Part shown: positions 46,204-57,125 of the stretch, one piece after another | How positions within the stretch are numbered: the stretch's first letter is position 1 | Layout: each line of letters opens with the position of its first letter | Assembly: GCA_964510955.1 (NCBI GenBank) | Contig: CAZEDW010000001.1 | Span: 170,253 to 234,252, forward strand | Length of the DNA: 64,000 nucleotides | Source of the DNA: JAFLCM01 sp964510955 | GTDB lineage: Bacteria > Planctomycetota > Phycisphaerae > Phycisphaerales > UBA1924 | Direction of reading: 5' to 3' | Translations under genes and position numbers: made by a program | The notes under the pieces: generated by a model | What the model was told of the DNA's origin: nothing | Seen by the model: the letters and a program-made list of their open reading frames with translations, nothing else | Databases searched by the model: none

Positions 46204-47718
46204 GTGAATTGCCCCCTGACCCTACCTGCAGAAGACCACGCGCACGAGAAGTGCGGCGTCGTCGGCGTTTGGGGCGAGCAGCACCCGTCGCGGGTGTGCT
46301 ACTACGCGCTGCAGGCGCTGCAGCACCGGGGGCAAGAGTCGGCGGGCATCGCGACAACGAACGGCGTGAGCATCGAGCGGCACGCCGAGATGGGGCTGGT
46401 GTCACAGGTGTTCGATTCGAGCGTGCTGGCGCGGCTGGATGCGCACGCGCATTCGCGGAAGGGGACGGCGCCGGGCGGGGCGATCGGGCACAACCGGTAT
46501 TCGACGACGGGCGGGAGCCACCGGATGAACGCGCAGCCGTTCACCTGCTTCTTCAAGCGCGGGTCGCTGGCGATCGGGCACAACGGCAACATCGTGAACG
46601 CGGGCGAGCTTCGGCTGATGCTGGAGGAGAAGGGCCACGCGTTCAACACCTCCAGCGACACGGAGGTGATCCTGCACCTGGTGACGCACTGCGATCAGGC
46701 GGGATTGGCGGGGGGCCGGGGGAACGGCTCCGAGAGCCGTTGCACCGGGGCGGACCCGATGGCGGCGGCGCTGAGGATGCTCACTGGGGCGTTCAGCCTG
46801 GTGTTTCTGTACGACGACCGCGTGGAAGCGGCCCGCGATCCGTGGGGGTGGCGGCCTCTGGTGCTGGGGCGGCTGCCGCAATCCGGGGGCGGGGGGCACG
46901 TGGTGGCCAGCGAGACCGTGGCGCTGGACGTGCTGGGGGCCGTGTTTCTGCGCGAGGTGGAGCCGGGGGAGATCGTGACGCTGAGCGACACCGGGGTGGC
47001 GTCGCGCCGGTTCAGCGACCCGGCCCCGCGGCTGGCGCACTGCGTGTTCGAGCATGTGTACTTCGCCAGCCCGGCGAGCACGGTGTTCGGTTCCAACGTG
47101 GCGGACGTGCGTGAGCGGCTGGGCGAGCAGCTCGCCCGGGAGCAGCCCGCCATGGCGGACGTGGTGATGCCGCTGCCGGACTCGGGGCGCTCGGCGGCTC
47201 TGGGATTCGCCCGCGCCAGCGGGCTGCCTTACAAGGAAGGGATCATCCCCAACCGCTACATCGGTCGGACGTTCATCAAGCCGACGGACGAGGAGCGCGC
47301 CGCGGCGGTGCGGCTGAAGCTGAACATCATCGGCGACCTGGTGCGGGGCAAGCGGGTGGTGGTGGTGGACGATTCGGTCGTGCGCGGAACGACCACGCGG
47401 AGCAAGATGGAGCAGCTCCGGGCCGCGGGGGCCAGGGAGATTCACCTGCGGATCAGTTGCCCGCCGATCAGGCACCCGTGCTATTTCGGCGTGGACTTCC
47501 CCAGTCGCTCGCAACTGGTGGCGCACGGGCGCGAGATGGATCAGATCCGGCAGGTGATCGGCGTGGACAGCATCGGGTACCTCTCGCTCGAGGGGCTGCT
47601 GGGGGTGGTGGGCACGCGGGCGACGCCGGGTGAGCGGTACTGCGCGGCGTGCTTCAGCGGCGACTACCCGGTGCAGGTGACGAGCTCGGTGACGAAGGAA
47701 GTGCTGACGAAGCGCTGA
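46204..47718 (+). CDS. purF: Amidophosphoribosyltransferase
   Basis: 504 residues from the GTG at 46204. It makes phosphoribosylamine from PRPP and glutamine, the first step of purine synthesis. After a 16-residue propeptide the catalytic cysteine is in HEKCGVVGVWG. The glutaminase half has ALQHRGQESAGIA and GHNRYSTTG; the PRPP loop is VVVVDDSVVRGTTTRSKMEQ. Cysteines in AHCVFEHVYFA, SCPPIRHPCYF and YCAACFSGDYP match the 4Fe-4S ligands of Bacillus-type PurF. The start is set by the propeptide length. Confidence 0.95.
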   Translation: MNCPLTLPAEDHAHEKCGVVGVWGEQHPSRVCYYALQALQHRGQESAGIATTNGVSIERHAEMGLVSQVFDSSVLARLDAHAHSRKGTAPGGAIGHNRYSTTGGSHRMNAQPFTCFFKRGSLAIGHNGNIVNAGELRLMLEEKGHAFNTSSDTEVILHLVTHCDQAGLAGGRGNGSESRCTGADPMAAALRMLTGAFSLVFLYDDRVEAARDPWGWRPLVLGRLPQSGGGGHVVASETVALDVLGAVFLREVEPGEIVTLSDTGVASRRFSDPAPRLAHCVFEHVYFASPASTVFGSNVADVRERLGEQLAREQPAMADVVMPLPDSGRSAALGFARASGLPYKEGIIPNRYIGRTFIKPTDEERAAAVRLKLNIIGDLVRGKRVVVVDDSVVRGTTTRSKMEQLRAAGAREIHLRISCPPIRHPCYFGVDFPSRSQLVAHGREMDQIRQVIGVDSIGYLSLEGLLGVVGTRATPGERYCAACFSGDYPVQVTSSVTKEVLTKR

Positions 47719-47760
47719 GCGCTCCGCCGCGCGTGTTCGGCATGGGGTACCATCGCGGCG

Positions 47761-49860
47761 ATGCACGCGACGACGCGGGATTTCGTGAACGCGCTGGAGG
47801 GGGCGGGCGAGCTGCGCCGGGTGTCGGCGCGGGTGTCACCGGTGCTGGAGATCGCGGAGATCGCCGACCGGGTCAGCAAGTCGGCGGCGCCGGGCCCGGC
47901 GAGCGAATCGTGCCGGCGCACGGACCCGCGGCATCACGGGCTCGGCGGGCACGCGCTGTTGTTTGAGAACGTCAGCGGGTCGGACATGCCGGTGCTCATC
48001 AACGCGTGGGGCAGCTATCGGCGGATGGAGATGGCGCTGGGGTGCGACGACAGCGGGCACACGCCGGGGGGGTTCGAGGCGCTGGCGGCGCGGATCGGCG
48101 AGCTGGTCAAGCCGGCGCCGCCGCGCAGCCTGGGGGAACTGGCCCGGGCGGCGCGCCGGTTTCTTCCGCTCTTGCGGATTCCTCCGAAGCGGCGGAAAGG
48201 GATGGGGCTGTGTCAGGAGATCGTTCTGACGGACGACAGGGTGGACCTGACGCGGTTGCCGCTCATTCGATGCTGGCCGCACGACGGCGACTTTGCGGCG
48301 CTGGGGTATCCGCCGGGTGTGAACGCGGGGATTCCCGGCCTCGCCGATGCGCCGGAGTGGGAGCGGGATTTCCGGGGTCGCTACGTCACGCTGGGCGGCA
48401 TTCACACGATCCACGCGGACGATGAGGGCGACCCGCGTCCAGCGAGCCACAACATCGGGATGTACCGGGTGCAGTTGATGGGGCGTCGGCGGATGGCGAT
48501 GCACTGGCACATGCACCATGACGGGGCACGCCACTGGCGGTCGTGGAAGGCCAAGGGCAAGCCGATGCCGGTGGCGATCGCGCTGGGGGGCGAGAGCGTG
48601 ATGCCGTACGCCGCCACCGCCCCGCTGCCGCCGGGGATTTCGGAGCTGCTGCTGGCGGGGTTTCTCAACCGGGGCGGGATACCCATGGTGCGGGCGCGGA
48701 CGGTGCCCCTGTGGGTACCGGCAAACGCTGAGATCGTGATCGAGGGGTGGGTGTCAGCGGAGGCGGGCGGCGTGGGGTTTGATCCGAGAACGGACGGTGC
48801 CCTCGGGCCGGGGGCCGTGTTTGAAGGGCCGTTCGGCGATCACACCGGGTTCTACTCGCTGCCGGACCGGTATCCGATTCTTGATGTGACGGCGATCACG
48901 CACCGGCGCGACCCGATCTATCCCACCACCATCGTCGGGCTGCCGCCGCAGGAGGACTATTACCTGGGCAAGGCGACCGAGCGGCTGTTCCTGCCGCTGC
49001 TGAAGACGATCATCCACGACATCGAGGACTATGACCTGCCGATGTTCGGGTCGTTCCACAACTGCGCGGCGGTGAAGATCCGCAAGCAGTATCCGCTGCA
49101 GGGTCGGCGGGTGATGCACAGCGTGTGGGGGGCGGGGCAGATGGCGTGGACGAAATCAGTCGTTGTGGTGGATGACGACGTGGATGTTCACGACACCGCG
49201 GCGGTGCTGCGGGCGGTGGGCGAGCGGTGCGTGCCGGGGCGGGATGTTGAGATGGTGCGGGGGCCGCTGGACATTCTCGACCACGCGGCGCCGTTCCTAG
49301 GCGCGGGCGGCAAGATGGGGCTGGACGCGACGCGGAAGCTGGAGGGGGCGGAGACGCACCGGGTGCTGGATGAACTGGCCGCGCAGTTGTGCGCGGCGGG
49401 GCCGATTGGGGCGAGCACCGACGAAGCGGCACGAAACGCCGAGGCGCGGATCAAAGCGCTTGAGGGGGTCCTGGACGCGAGCATCCCGGAAGAACTGGGC
49501 GGCTGGTGGCTGCTGATCCGCGCGAAGAAGGACCGGGCCGGTGACGGCGAGCGCCTGATCAAGGCGCTCGGCGGGCTGGCGGACGAGGTGATGGTGCCGC
49601 GGTGGACGGTAGTGGTCGGACCGGACGTGGACATCGCGGATTGGGAGGCCGCCTTGTTTCACTGGCCAGCCCAGTGCGCTTTCGAGCGGGACCGGCACCT
49701 GAGCAAATGCGGGCGGCGGGTGGCGTTTGACGCGACGCCGAAGATGGCAGGGGATGAGCGGAACGGCGTGCCGGTGCGGGCGGTGCCTCCGATCATCGCG
49801 ATGGATCGGGCGACGCGGGAGCTTGTTGGGCGCCGGTGGGGCGAGTACGGGCTGAGTTGA
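47761..49860 (+). CDS. ubiD: UbiD-family decarboxylase (long form)
   Basis: 699 residues, longer than the roughly 490 of E. coli UbiD. It starts 42 bases after purF. N-terminal TTRDFVNALEGAGELRRVSA and LLFENVSGSDMPVLINAWGS are typical, as are NIGMYRVQLMGRRRMAMHWH and the C-terminal LDVTAITHRRDPIYPTTIVG. The family uses prenylated FMN to decarboxylate aromatic or unsaturated acids, for quinone synthesis or aromatic breakdown. The long form is often linked to menaquinone in planctomycetes; that is inference. No ubiX is nearby. Its 3' end overlaps a convergent gene by 68 bases. Confidence 0.88.
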   Translation: MHATTRDFVNALEGAGELRRVSARVSPVLEIAEIADRVSKSAAPGPASESCRRTDPRHHGLGGHALLFENVSGSDMPVLINAWGSYRRMEMALGCDDSGHTPGGFEALAARIGELVKPAPPRSLGELARAARRFLPLLRIPPKRRKGMGLCQEIVLTDDRVDLTRLPLIRCWPHDGDFAALGYPPGVNAGIPGLADAPEWERDFRGRYVTLGGIHTIHADDEGDPRPASHNIGMYRVQLMGRRRMAMHWHMHHDGARHWRSWKAKGKPMPVAIALGGESVMPYAATAPLPPGISELLLAGFLNRGGIPMVRARTVPLWVPANAEIVIEGWVSAEAGGVGFDPRTDGALGPGAVFEGPFGDHTGFYSLPDRYPILDVTAITHRRDPIYPTTIVGLPPQEDYYLGKATERLFLPLLKTIIHDIEDYDLPMFGSFHNCAAVKIRKQYPLQGRRVMHSVWGAGQMAWTKSVVVVDDDVDVHDTAAVLRAVGERCVPGRDVEMVRGPLDILDHAAPFLGAGGKMGLDATRKLEGAETHRVLDELAAQLCAAGPIGASTDEAARNAEARIKALEGVLDASIPEELGGWWLLIRAKKDRAGDGERLIKALGGLADEVMVPRWTVVVGPDVDIADWEAALFHWPAQCAFERDRHLSKCGRRVAFDATPKMAGDERNGVPVRAVPPIIAMDRATRELVGRRWGEYGLS

Positions 49861-50416
49861 GACGTGAATCGTGGCGGGCCGCCGTTGCGATAGCAACGAT
49901 GACCAAGGCCGTCCACACTATTAAAGTAGCTCCTGCGAGAACGATGCCGGTCCACGCCGCGCCGCTTCCGCCCAGGTCGGGCGACCGCTTGACGCGAGCA
50001 ATTGCGATGGTCCCCGTCACGATGGCGGCGACACCGAACGGTGCTCCCAGGATCGGGATGAGGCCAACGATTGCGAGATAGACGCTGACTCGTGCGAGCA
50101 TCTGTCCCTTGACGACCGGCGCGCCAGCCTTATCCCCCGCCAAGTCGGTCAAGCAGGCGAGAACGATGAACCCGATGATGCCAAGGAGTCCAAGCGCGCA
50201 CCAGGCCGGCGAGCGCCCCTTGGAGGCCGCGTAGAAACCAAGTCCCAGCAGAAGAAGGCCGGTTCCGACGAGCAGCGCGCCTGCCCACAAAGCAACCGAG
50301 AGCCCCGGCTCAGAACCTGAGCTGTCAGAAAGATTCAGACCGATCCAGCCGGCGGTCTGCAGGACCAGTCCAGGAATCCCAAAGACGAAGCTGCGTTTGT
50401 TGTATGCCGCGATCAT
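49793..50416 (-). CDS. Membrane protein, DUF4190-like C-terminus
   Basis: 207 residues with about five hydrophobic segments. The N-terminal half (IAAYNKRSFVFGIPGLVLQT, then WAGALLVGTGLLLLGLGFYA) has three; the second half (VSVYLAIVGLIPILGAPFGV then GTIAIARVKRSPDLGGSGAA) matches the small DUF4190 pattern of two helices. Function unknown. The last 68 bases overlap the end of ubiD on the other strand. Confidence 0.7.
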   Translation of the reverse strand: MIAAYNKRSFVFGIPGLVLQTAGWIGLNLSDSSGSEPGLSVALWAGALLVGTGLLLLGLGFYAASKGRSPAWCALGLLGIIGFIVLACLTDLAGDKAGAPVVKGQMLARVSVYLAIVGLIPILGAPFGVAAIVTGTIAIARVKRSPDLGGSGAAWTGIVLAGATLIVWTALVIVAIATAARHDSRLNSARTRPTGAQQAPASPDPSR

Positions 50417-50500
50417 CCAAAGCCTCCGGTGCTGGATGAAAGAGCATACCTTATGAACTCGCTCGGGCGAGTCGGACCGGGGCGACGATGCTGCCTGGTC

Positions 50501-51211
50501 CTAGCGCTTCCGACGACACGCTGCGAGGCCCCCCGCCGCGGTAATCAAGACCGTCCCCGGCGCCGGCACGAGCGCGACCGATGCGTTGAACGTCGAGAGC
50601 GCGAAGTTCGGGTTGATGTTCTGATCGAAATCGGAGAACGCCGCGGCGCTGCAGGTGCCCGAGAGGCTGTAGCCGCCCGGCTCCAGCAGCATGGCGCCGT
50701 GGAAGGCGGTGAAGAGGAAGGGGCGGAGCTCGACGATGGCGGTGCCGTCGGGGTATGACAGGCGCAGGTCGCTGGAGGCGGCGCGCTGCTGCGACATGGT
50801 CATGTCGATCTGGTAGAGGCCCAGCTCGGTGACCGTGAAATCAACCTGGAAGGACGAGATGGCGGTTCCCTGGGCGATGACGCCGGCGGCCGTGGCGAAG
50901 CCCTGCATGCGGGTGCGCCCGGCGACGCTGATCGAGGTCGCGGAGATCGATGAATCCTGAAAGGCCTCGGCGGTGAACGAGCCGGCGCCCCAGGCGAGGC
51001 CGGGGCCGAGGGTGCTGGTGAACTGGTCAAAGGCCGGGGCGGCGTCCGCGTCGTTGATGAAGGCTTGCGTGGGGTCTTGCGCGGGGTCGGTGATCGAGCC
51101 GAAGAGCGAGACCGCGCGGCTCTGGAACGTGGGGACGATCTGCGCCGACGCCGAGGCGGCGGCGAACGACATGGCCGCAAGCGAGGCGCAAAGGGCGCGG
51201 GATGATCGCAT
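50501..51211 (-). CDS. Exported protein with PEP-CTERM-like anchor
   Basis: 236 residues from the ATG at 51211, which has GAGG six bases upstream and begins a good signal peptide (MRSSRALCASLAAMSFAAAS); an ATG at 51223 is also in frame. The middle is a strand-rich domain, with TVTELGLYQIDMTMSQQRAA and LEPGGYSLSGTCSAAAFSD, as in other planctomycete anchored proteins. The tail LVPAPGTVLITAAGGLAACR plus RKR is a VPAPG-type anchor. Function unknown. Confidence 0.8.
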   Translation of the reverse strand: MRSSRALCASLAAMSFAAASASAQIVPTFQSRAVSLFGSITDPAQDPTQAFINDADAAPAFDQFTSTLGPGLAWGAGSFTAEAFQDSSISATSISVAGRTRMQGFATAAGVIAQGTAISSFQVDFTVTELGLYQIDMTMSQQRAASSDLRLSYPDGTAIVELRPFLFTAFHGAMLLEPGGYSLSGTCSAAAFSDFDQNINPNFALSTFNASVALVPAPGTVLITAAGGLAACRRKR

Positions 51212-51378
51212 CTGGAACCTCATGGTGTGCGTCGGGGATAGACCGGGCCTGTGCGCCCGCGGTCAAGCTTATCACCGCTTCGAGCGGGGGAAAGCGCTTC
51301 GGCATCGATTGGCTCGAAATCGGGCTCTTTGGGAGGGGGTGGCCCGAGAACCACCGCTGCGATCCGATCCCGGGAGGA

Positions 51379-52611
51379 TTACCGAAGGCCCGCGACAAAC
51401 TCCCCAAGCCGCTGCACGCCCTTGCGGATCTGCTCCTCGCCACAGGCAAAGGTGATGCGGATGCACCGCTCGCCGCCCTTGCCAAAGTCCTCGCCGGGGA
51501 CGACCGCGACGTGCTGTTCATCGAGCAGGGCCGCGGCGAACTCGAGGGCGGAGTTGATCCGCTTGCCTCCCCTGGTCGTCCGGCCGAAGTGGGCCGAGAC
51601 ATCGGGGAAGACGTAGAAAGCGCCGGTGGGGCGCGGGCAGACCAGGCCGGGGACCTTGGATACCAGGTCGTAGGTCAGGGCGGCGCGCTGCGCAAAGGCC
51701 TTGCACATCCGCTCGACGTCGCCGGCGCACTGGGTCAGGGCCACCCGCACGGCGGGGAAGATAAATGTGGGGATGCTGGTGGTGGAGTGGCCCTGCAGCG
51801 CCTGGAGCGCTTTGGAGAGTTTCAGGCCGAACTCGCCCGAACCGGCGCAGTAGCCGACGCGCCAGCCGGTCATGGCGTAGGTCTTGCTCAGGGCGTTGCA
51901 TGTGACGACGCGCTCGGCCAGCGACGGGATCGAGCCCATCGAGAAGTGGGCCATGCCGCCGAAGATGATCTTCTCGTACATCTCGTCGGAAATGACAACG
52001 AGGTTGGGCGCGAAGGTGCGGGCTGCATCCTCGACCACAGCGGCGAGGGCCCGCAGTTCATCGGGCGAGTACATCGTGCCGCACGGGTTGCTCGGCGAGT
52101 TGATGATCATCACCTTGGAGCGCGGGGTGATGGCGGCCCTCAACTGAGCGGGGGTGATCTTGAAGTCCGTGGCGGCGGAGGCGGGCACCTCCACCACCTT
52201 GCCGCCGGCGAGTTCGACCTGGGGGCCGAAGCTCACCCACGCGGGGGTGGGGATGACCACCTCGTCGCCCGGACCAATCAGGCTTTGGAAGAGGTTGTAG
52301 AGCGACTGCTTGCCGCCGGAGGAGATCACCACATGGTCGGCGGTGCAGTTGGGGATGGCGTTCTCGCGGGTGAGCTTTTCGGCGATGAGCTTGCGGGTCT
52401 CGGGGTCGCCGGGCACGGGGGCGTACTTGGTTTCGCCGCGGGCGAGGGCCTCAGTGACGGCCCGCTTGATGGGTTCGGGGGTGTCGAAGTCGGGTTCGCC
52501 GGCGGCGAAGGTGATGACATCGACCCCCTTGGACTTGAGTTCCTTGGCGCGGGCGTTGACGCCGAGTGTGGCTGAGGGGCGGAGGGAGCTGACGCGTGGG
52601 GAGAGTTGCAT
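51379..52611 (-). CDS. aspC: Aspartate aminotransferase-family enzyme (class I)
   Basis: 410 residues from the ATG at 52611. It has the class I fold: FAAGEPDFDTPEPIKRAVTE at the start, SGGKQSLYNLFQSLIGPGDE, NSPSNPCGTMYS, DEMYEKIIFGG, the active lysine in TCNALSKTYAMTGWRVGYC, and the substrate arginine in ERCIRITFACGE. It most likely interconverts aspartate and oxaloacetate with PLP. Substrate range (aromatic acids, prephenate) cannot be fixed. Confidence 0.93.
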   Translation of the reverse strand: MQLSPRVSSLRPSATLGVNARAKELKSKGVDVITFAAGEPDFDTPEPIKRAVTEALARGETKYAPVPGDPETRKLIAEKLTRENAIPNCTADHVVISSGGKQSLYNLFQSLIGPGDEVVIPTPAWVSFGPQVELAGGKVVEVPASAATDFKITPAQLRAAITPRSKVMIINSPSNPCGTMYSPDELRALAAVVEDAARTFAPNLVVISDEMYEKIIFGGMAHFSMGSIPSLAERVVTCNALSKTYAMTGWRVGYCAGSGEFGLKLSKALQALQGHSTTSIPTFIFPAVRVALTQCAGDVERMCKAFAQRAALTYDLVSKVPGLVCPRPTGAFYVFPDVSAHFGRTTRGGKRINSALEFAAALLDEQHVAVVPGEDFGKGGERCIRITFACGEEQIRKGVQRLGEFVAGLR

Positions 52612-52757
52612 CGCGGGGTTCGTCGCCGGAGGGGTGGCGGTTTCGGGGTCTGGAAGGGTCCGGGAGGAGTCAGCAGGGTATCGGGTCCGTCCCCGGTGCG
52701 CGGGGCCCAAATGCGGAGGTACCGCGAGACAGAGGGATCATCGGTGCGCGGCTCACG

Positions 52758-52786
52758 TTGCCTGATCCGAGCAGCCCCGGTATACT
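52758..52786 (+). promoter_or_regulatory. Probable sigma-70 promoter of rpsO
   Basis: TTGCCT (52758-52763) and TATACT (52781-52786) are 17 bases apart, the ideal spacing, and lie 49 bases before the rpsO start. This is the best promoter match seen in the window. Confidence 0.75.
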
Positions 52787-52834
52787 CCCGTCCGAAGAAA
52801 GTTAGGGTCCAACCAAACAAGGGACGCATCAGGC

Positions 52835-53104
52835 ATGAGCATTTCCGCAGAGCGCCGCAAGACGCTGGTCAAGGAGTACGCCACGAACGCCAAGGACACC
52901 GGGTCGCCGGAGGTCCAGGTGGCGGTGCTGACCGAGAGGATCAAGGAGCTTTCCGAGCACCTCAAGGAGCACGACCACGATTACGCGAGCCGTCGGGGCC
53001 TCAACATGATGGTCGCCCGGCGCACGCGCCTCACCGAGTACCTGCGCGACAAGGATCGCTCGCGGTACGACAAGCTGATCAGTCGTCTGGGCCTGCGCAA
53101 GTAA
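52835..53104 (+). CDS. rpsO: 30S ribosomal protein S15
   Basis: 89 residues, the exact usual length. Core features are SPEVQVAVLTERIKELSEHL, KEHDHDYASRRGLNMMVARR and YLRDKDRSRYDKLISRLGLR. S15 binds 16S rRNA early in platform assembly. It is followed by pnp, the same gene order as in E. coli and many other bacteria. Confidence 0.98.
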   Translation: MSISAERRKTLVKEYATNAKDTGSPEVQVAVLTERIKELSEHLKEHDHDYASRRGLNMMVARRTRLTEYLRDKDRSRYDKLISRLGLRK

Positions 53105-53117
53105 CGCGGGCTTTTTT
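53091..53117 (+). terminator. Rho-independent terminator overlapping the rpsO stop
   Basis: GCCTGCG (53091-53097) pairs with CGCGGGC (53105-53111), including one G-T pair, and the TAA stop lies in the 7-base loop. TTTTTTCTTTT follows at once. The stem includes the last two codons of rpsO. Confidence 0.85.
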
Positions 53118-53359
53118 CTTTTGCATTGTCCGCCGCATCGGGCGCCTCTGGGCGCCGGGTCGGCGGCCCGGTCCAGCATGATGCGGTCGCCTCCGTTCAC
53201 TCGGGCGCTCTGCGGAGCCGCGGGTTGTCCGAGGCCAGGGCAGCGGCGTTTCCGCATCCAAACCGGGACATACGGCAGAGGCGGCCGGGCCGTCTCGCAA
53301 CCGCAGGCTCGCTGGGCTTGAGGCTTCACCGCTTCGGCGCGCGGCATGCGCGGCGGAGT

Positions 53360-53378
53360 CACCGGCTGGAAGCCGGTG
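53360..53378 (+). repeat. Hairpin just upstream of pnp
   Basis: CACCGGCT (53360-53367) and AGCCGGTG (53371-53378) form a perfect 8-bp stem with loop GGA, 25 bases before the pnp ATG. CCACC follows. It may be a leader hairpin or a dispersed planctomycete palindrome. Confidence 0.65.
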
Positions 53379-53403
53379 CCACCAAGAAGGCATAGACATC
53401 ACA

Positions 53404-55569
<2,166 letters not shown>

Positions 55570-55603
55570 GCGACCTCAGCAGATCAGGATGAGTCACCCA
55601 GGC

Positions 55604-55639
55604 GGGCCGTCGGCACCAACCGGCGGCCCGATTTCTTTC
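55604..55639 (+). terminator. Rho-independent terminator of pnp
   Basis: GGGCCGTCGG (55604-55613) pairs with CCGGCGGCCC (55620-55629), with one G-T pair, across a 6-base loop, then GATTTCTTTC. It lies 35 bases after the pnp stop. Confidence 0.8.
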
Positions 55640-55728
55640 GGCGCTGCCCGCGGTGACCGCCACCCACGCACGAACTCCATACAATGGATTCCTTCGCGCC
55701 CTCCGCGGCTCCGTGGTGAAAGCCCCCC

Positions 55729-56268
55729 ATGCAGAATGTCGAGTTCAAGGCCGAGCTCCGCGACCTGCCCCTGGCCAGGCTGATTTCCGAGCGCATCGGG
55801 GCGCGCCAAGTGGGCGTGCTGCACCAGGTGGACACCTACTACAGGGTGCCCGACGGGCGGCTGAAAAAACGCGAGTGCGACGGCGAGCCGACGGAGTTCA
55901 TCTTCTATCACCGCCTCAACCGATCGCGCCCACGGCTGAGCCACTTCACGATCTATTCTGAGGAAGAGGCCCGGGCCCGGTTCGGCGCCCGCGACCTGCC
56001 GGTGTGGCTGCGGGTGGCCAAGAACCGCGACCTCTGGATGTACGCGGGGGTCCGCATCCACCTCGACAGTGTCGAATCGCTGGGCGATTTCTTCGAGGCC
56101 GAGGCCCTGGTGACGCCGAGCCAGCATGTCGGCAAGTGCCACGACGCCATCGGCAAGGTGCGCGAGCTGTACGCCCCGGCCCTGGGCGAGCTTATCGCCA
56201 CCAGCTACAGCGACCTGATGGCCGGCGAGGTGGAGCTGAACCAGAACGGCGCACCGCCCGTGGGCTGA
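55729..56268 (+). CDS. CYTH-domain protein
   Basis: 179 residues. The opening MQNVEFKAELRDLPLARLIS contains the charged strand that binds triphosphate in CYTH proteins (E-F-K-A-E). VDTYYRVPDGRLKKRECDGE, IFYHRLNRSRPRLSHFTIYS, and FFEAEALVT follow the expected barrel order. The family includes CyaB-type adenylate cyclase, thiamine triphosphatase and inorganic triphosphatase. The exact activity is not clear. Confidence 0.85.
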   Translation: MQNVEFKAELRDLPLARLISERIGARQVGVLHQVDTYYRVPDGRLKKRECDGEPTEFIFYHRLNRSRPRLSHFTIYSEEEARARFGARDLPVWLRVAKNRDLWMYAGVRIHLDSVESLGDFFEAEALVTPSQHVGKCHDAIGKVRELYAPALGELIATSYSDLMAGEVELNQNGAPPVG

Positions 56269-56321
56269 GGCGTCCGATCGGCCGCGCGACGGGACACTCG
56301 GGCCGCGCGTATCATGGGGCC

Positions 56322-57092
56322 ATGGGCGGCGGCAGCGGTCATCTCATCATCCTCCTGATCGTCTTCGGGATGTCCGCGATCTCGTGGGTGATCGGCAAGC
56401 TGCGTGAGCAGGCGGCGATCAAGCGCATGAAGGACGAGCTCAAGCGGCGCCAGGAGGAAGAGCTGCGCACCGGGCGCACCTCGGAACCTTCGCAGCCCAC
56501 CAAGCTGAGCGAGCTGCAGCAGCTCCGCGAGCTGGCGATCAAGCGCCAGCAGCAGCTCGAACAGATGCGTGCGGCGCAACGGACGGCCGGCCAGGCCGAC
56601 GCCGCTCGCGCCCGCGGGACCCTTGGGGCGCCGTCCCAGGGGGGGCCGGTCGTACTCATCCCGTCGCCGCCGATCCCGACCGGTCGTATCCCCAAGCCCA
56701 CACGCGCGCCGGGGGTCCCCGGCATCCCCGGTGGTCCGGGAGTCCCCCGCACCATCCCCGGCGGAGGCAGGCCCGCGGGCGGGGCAGGCTCTTCGCGCCC
56801 GGTACCACGCCGGGCCGCGGAACCCGAGCCGCAGCGGACCCTGGCAAGGCCTCCCGCCACGGTCCCGGTTCCCGAGCCGGCTCGGGGGGTGACTCAGGGC
56901 CGCGGGCGCTTGATGGAGATCGCATCGGCCCAGTCGGACCGCGCCGGTGATGCGGGGCGCCCGTCGGCACCTGCGGCGGTCGAACTGGCGGCGCTGGTGG
57001 GGCTGCGCGCCCGGGGCGGCGGGGCGGCGGAGCTCCGGCGGGCCATTCTTCTCAGCGAGGTGCTCGGCCCGCCAGTGTCGGCCCGGGGTTGA
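56322..57092 (+). CDS. Membrane-anchored protein with coiled coil and Pro-rich tail
   Basis: 256 residues from the ATG at 56322. A single N-terminal helix (GHLIILLIVFGMSAISWVIG) is followed by a charged coiled coil (about residues 27-90, KLREQAAIKRMKDELKRRQE). Then comes a long Pro/Gly/Arg stretch. The last 40 residues (AAVELAALVGLRARGGGAAE, then RRAILLSEVLGPPVSA) form a short helical motif found at the end of similar planctomycete proteins. Function unknown. Confidence 0.7.
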   Translation: MGGGSGHLIILLIVFGMSAISWVIGKLREQAAIKRMKDELKRRQEEELRTGRTSEPSQPTKLSELQQLRELAIKRQQQLEQMRAAQRTAGQADAARARGTLGAPSQGGPVVLIPSPPIPTGRIPKPTRAPGVPGIPGGPGVPRTIPGGGRPAGGAGSSRPVPRRAAEPEPQRTLARPPATVPVPEPARGVTQGRGRLMEIASAQSDRAGDAGRPSAPAAVELAALVGLRARGGGAAELRRAILLSEVLGPPVSARG

Positions 57093-57125
57093 GGCGGGAG
57101 CTTTGCCCGAAGACCGGTTCGATCG

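Noticed and set aside
46402..47766. A 454-codon minus-strand open frame
   Set aside because: Antisense to purF; His/Arg/Pro-rich with no recognisable domain.
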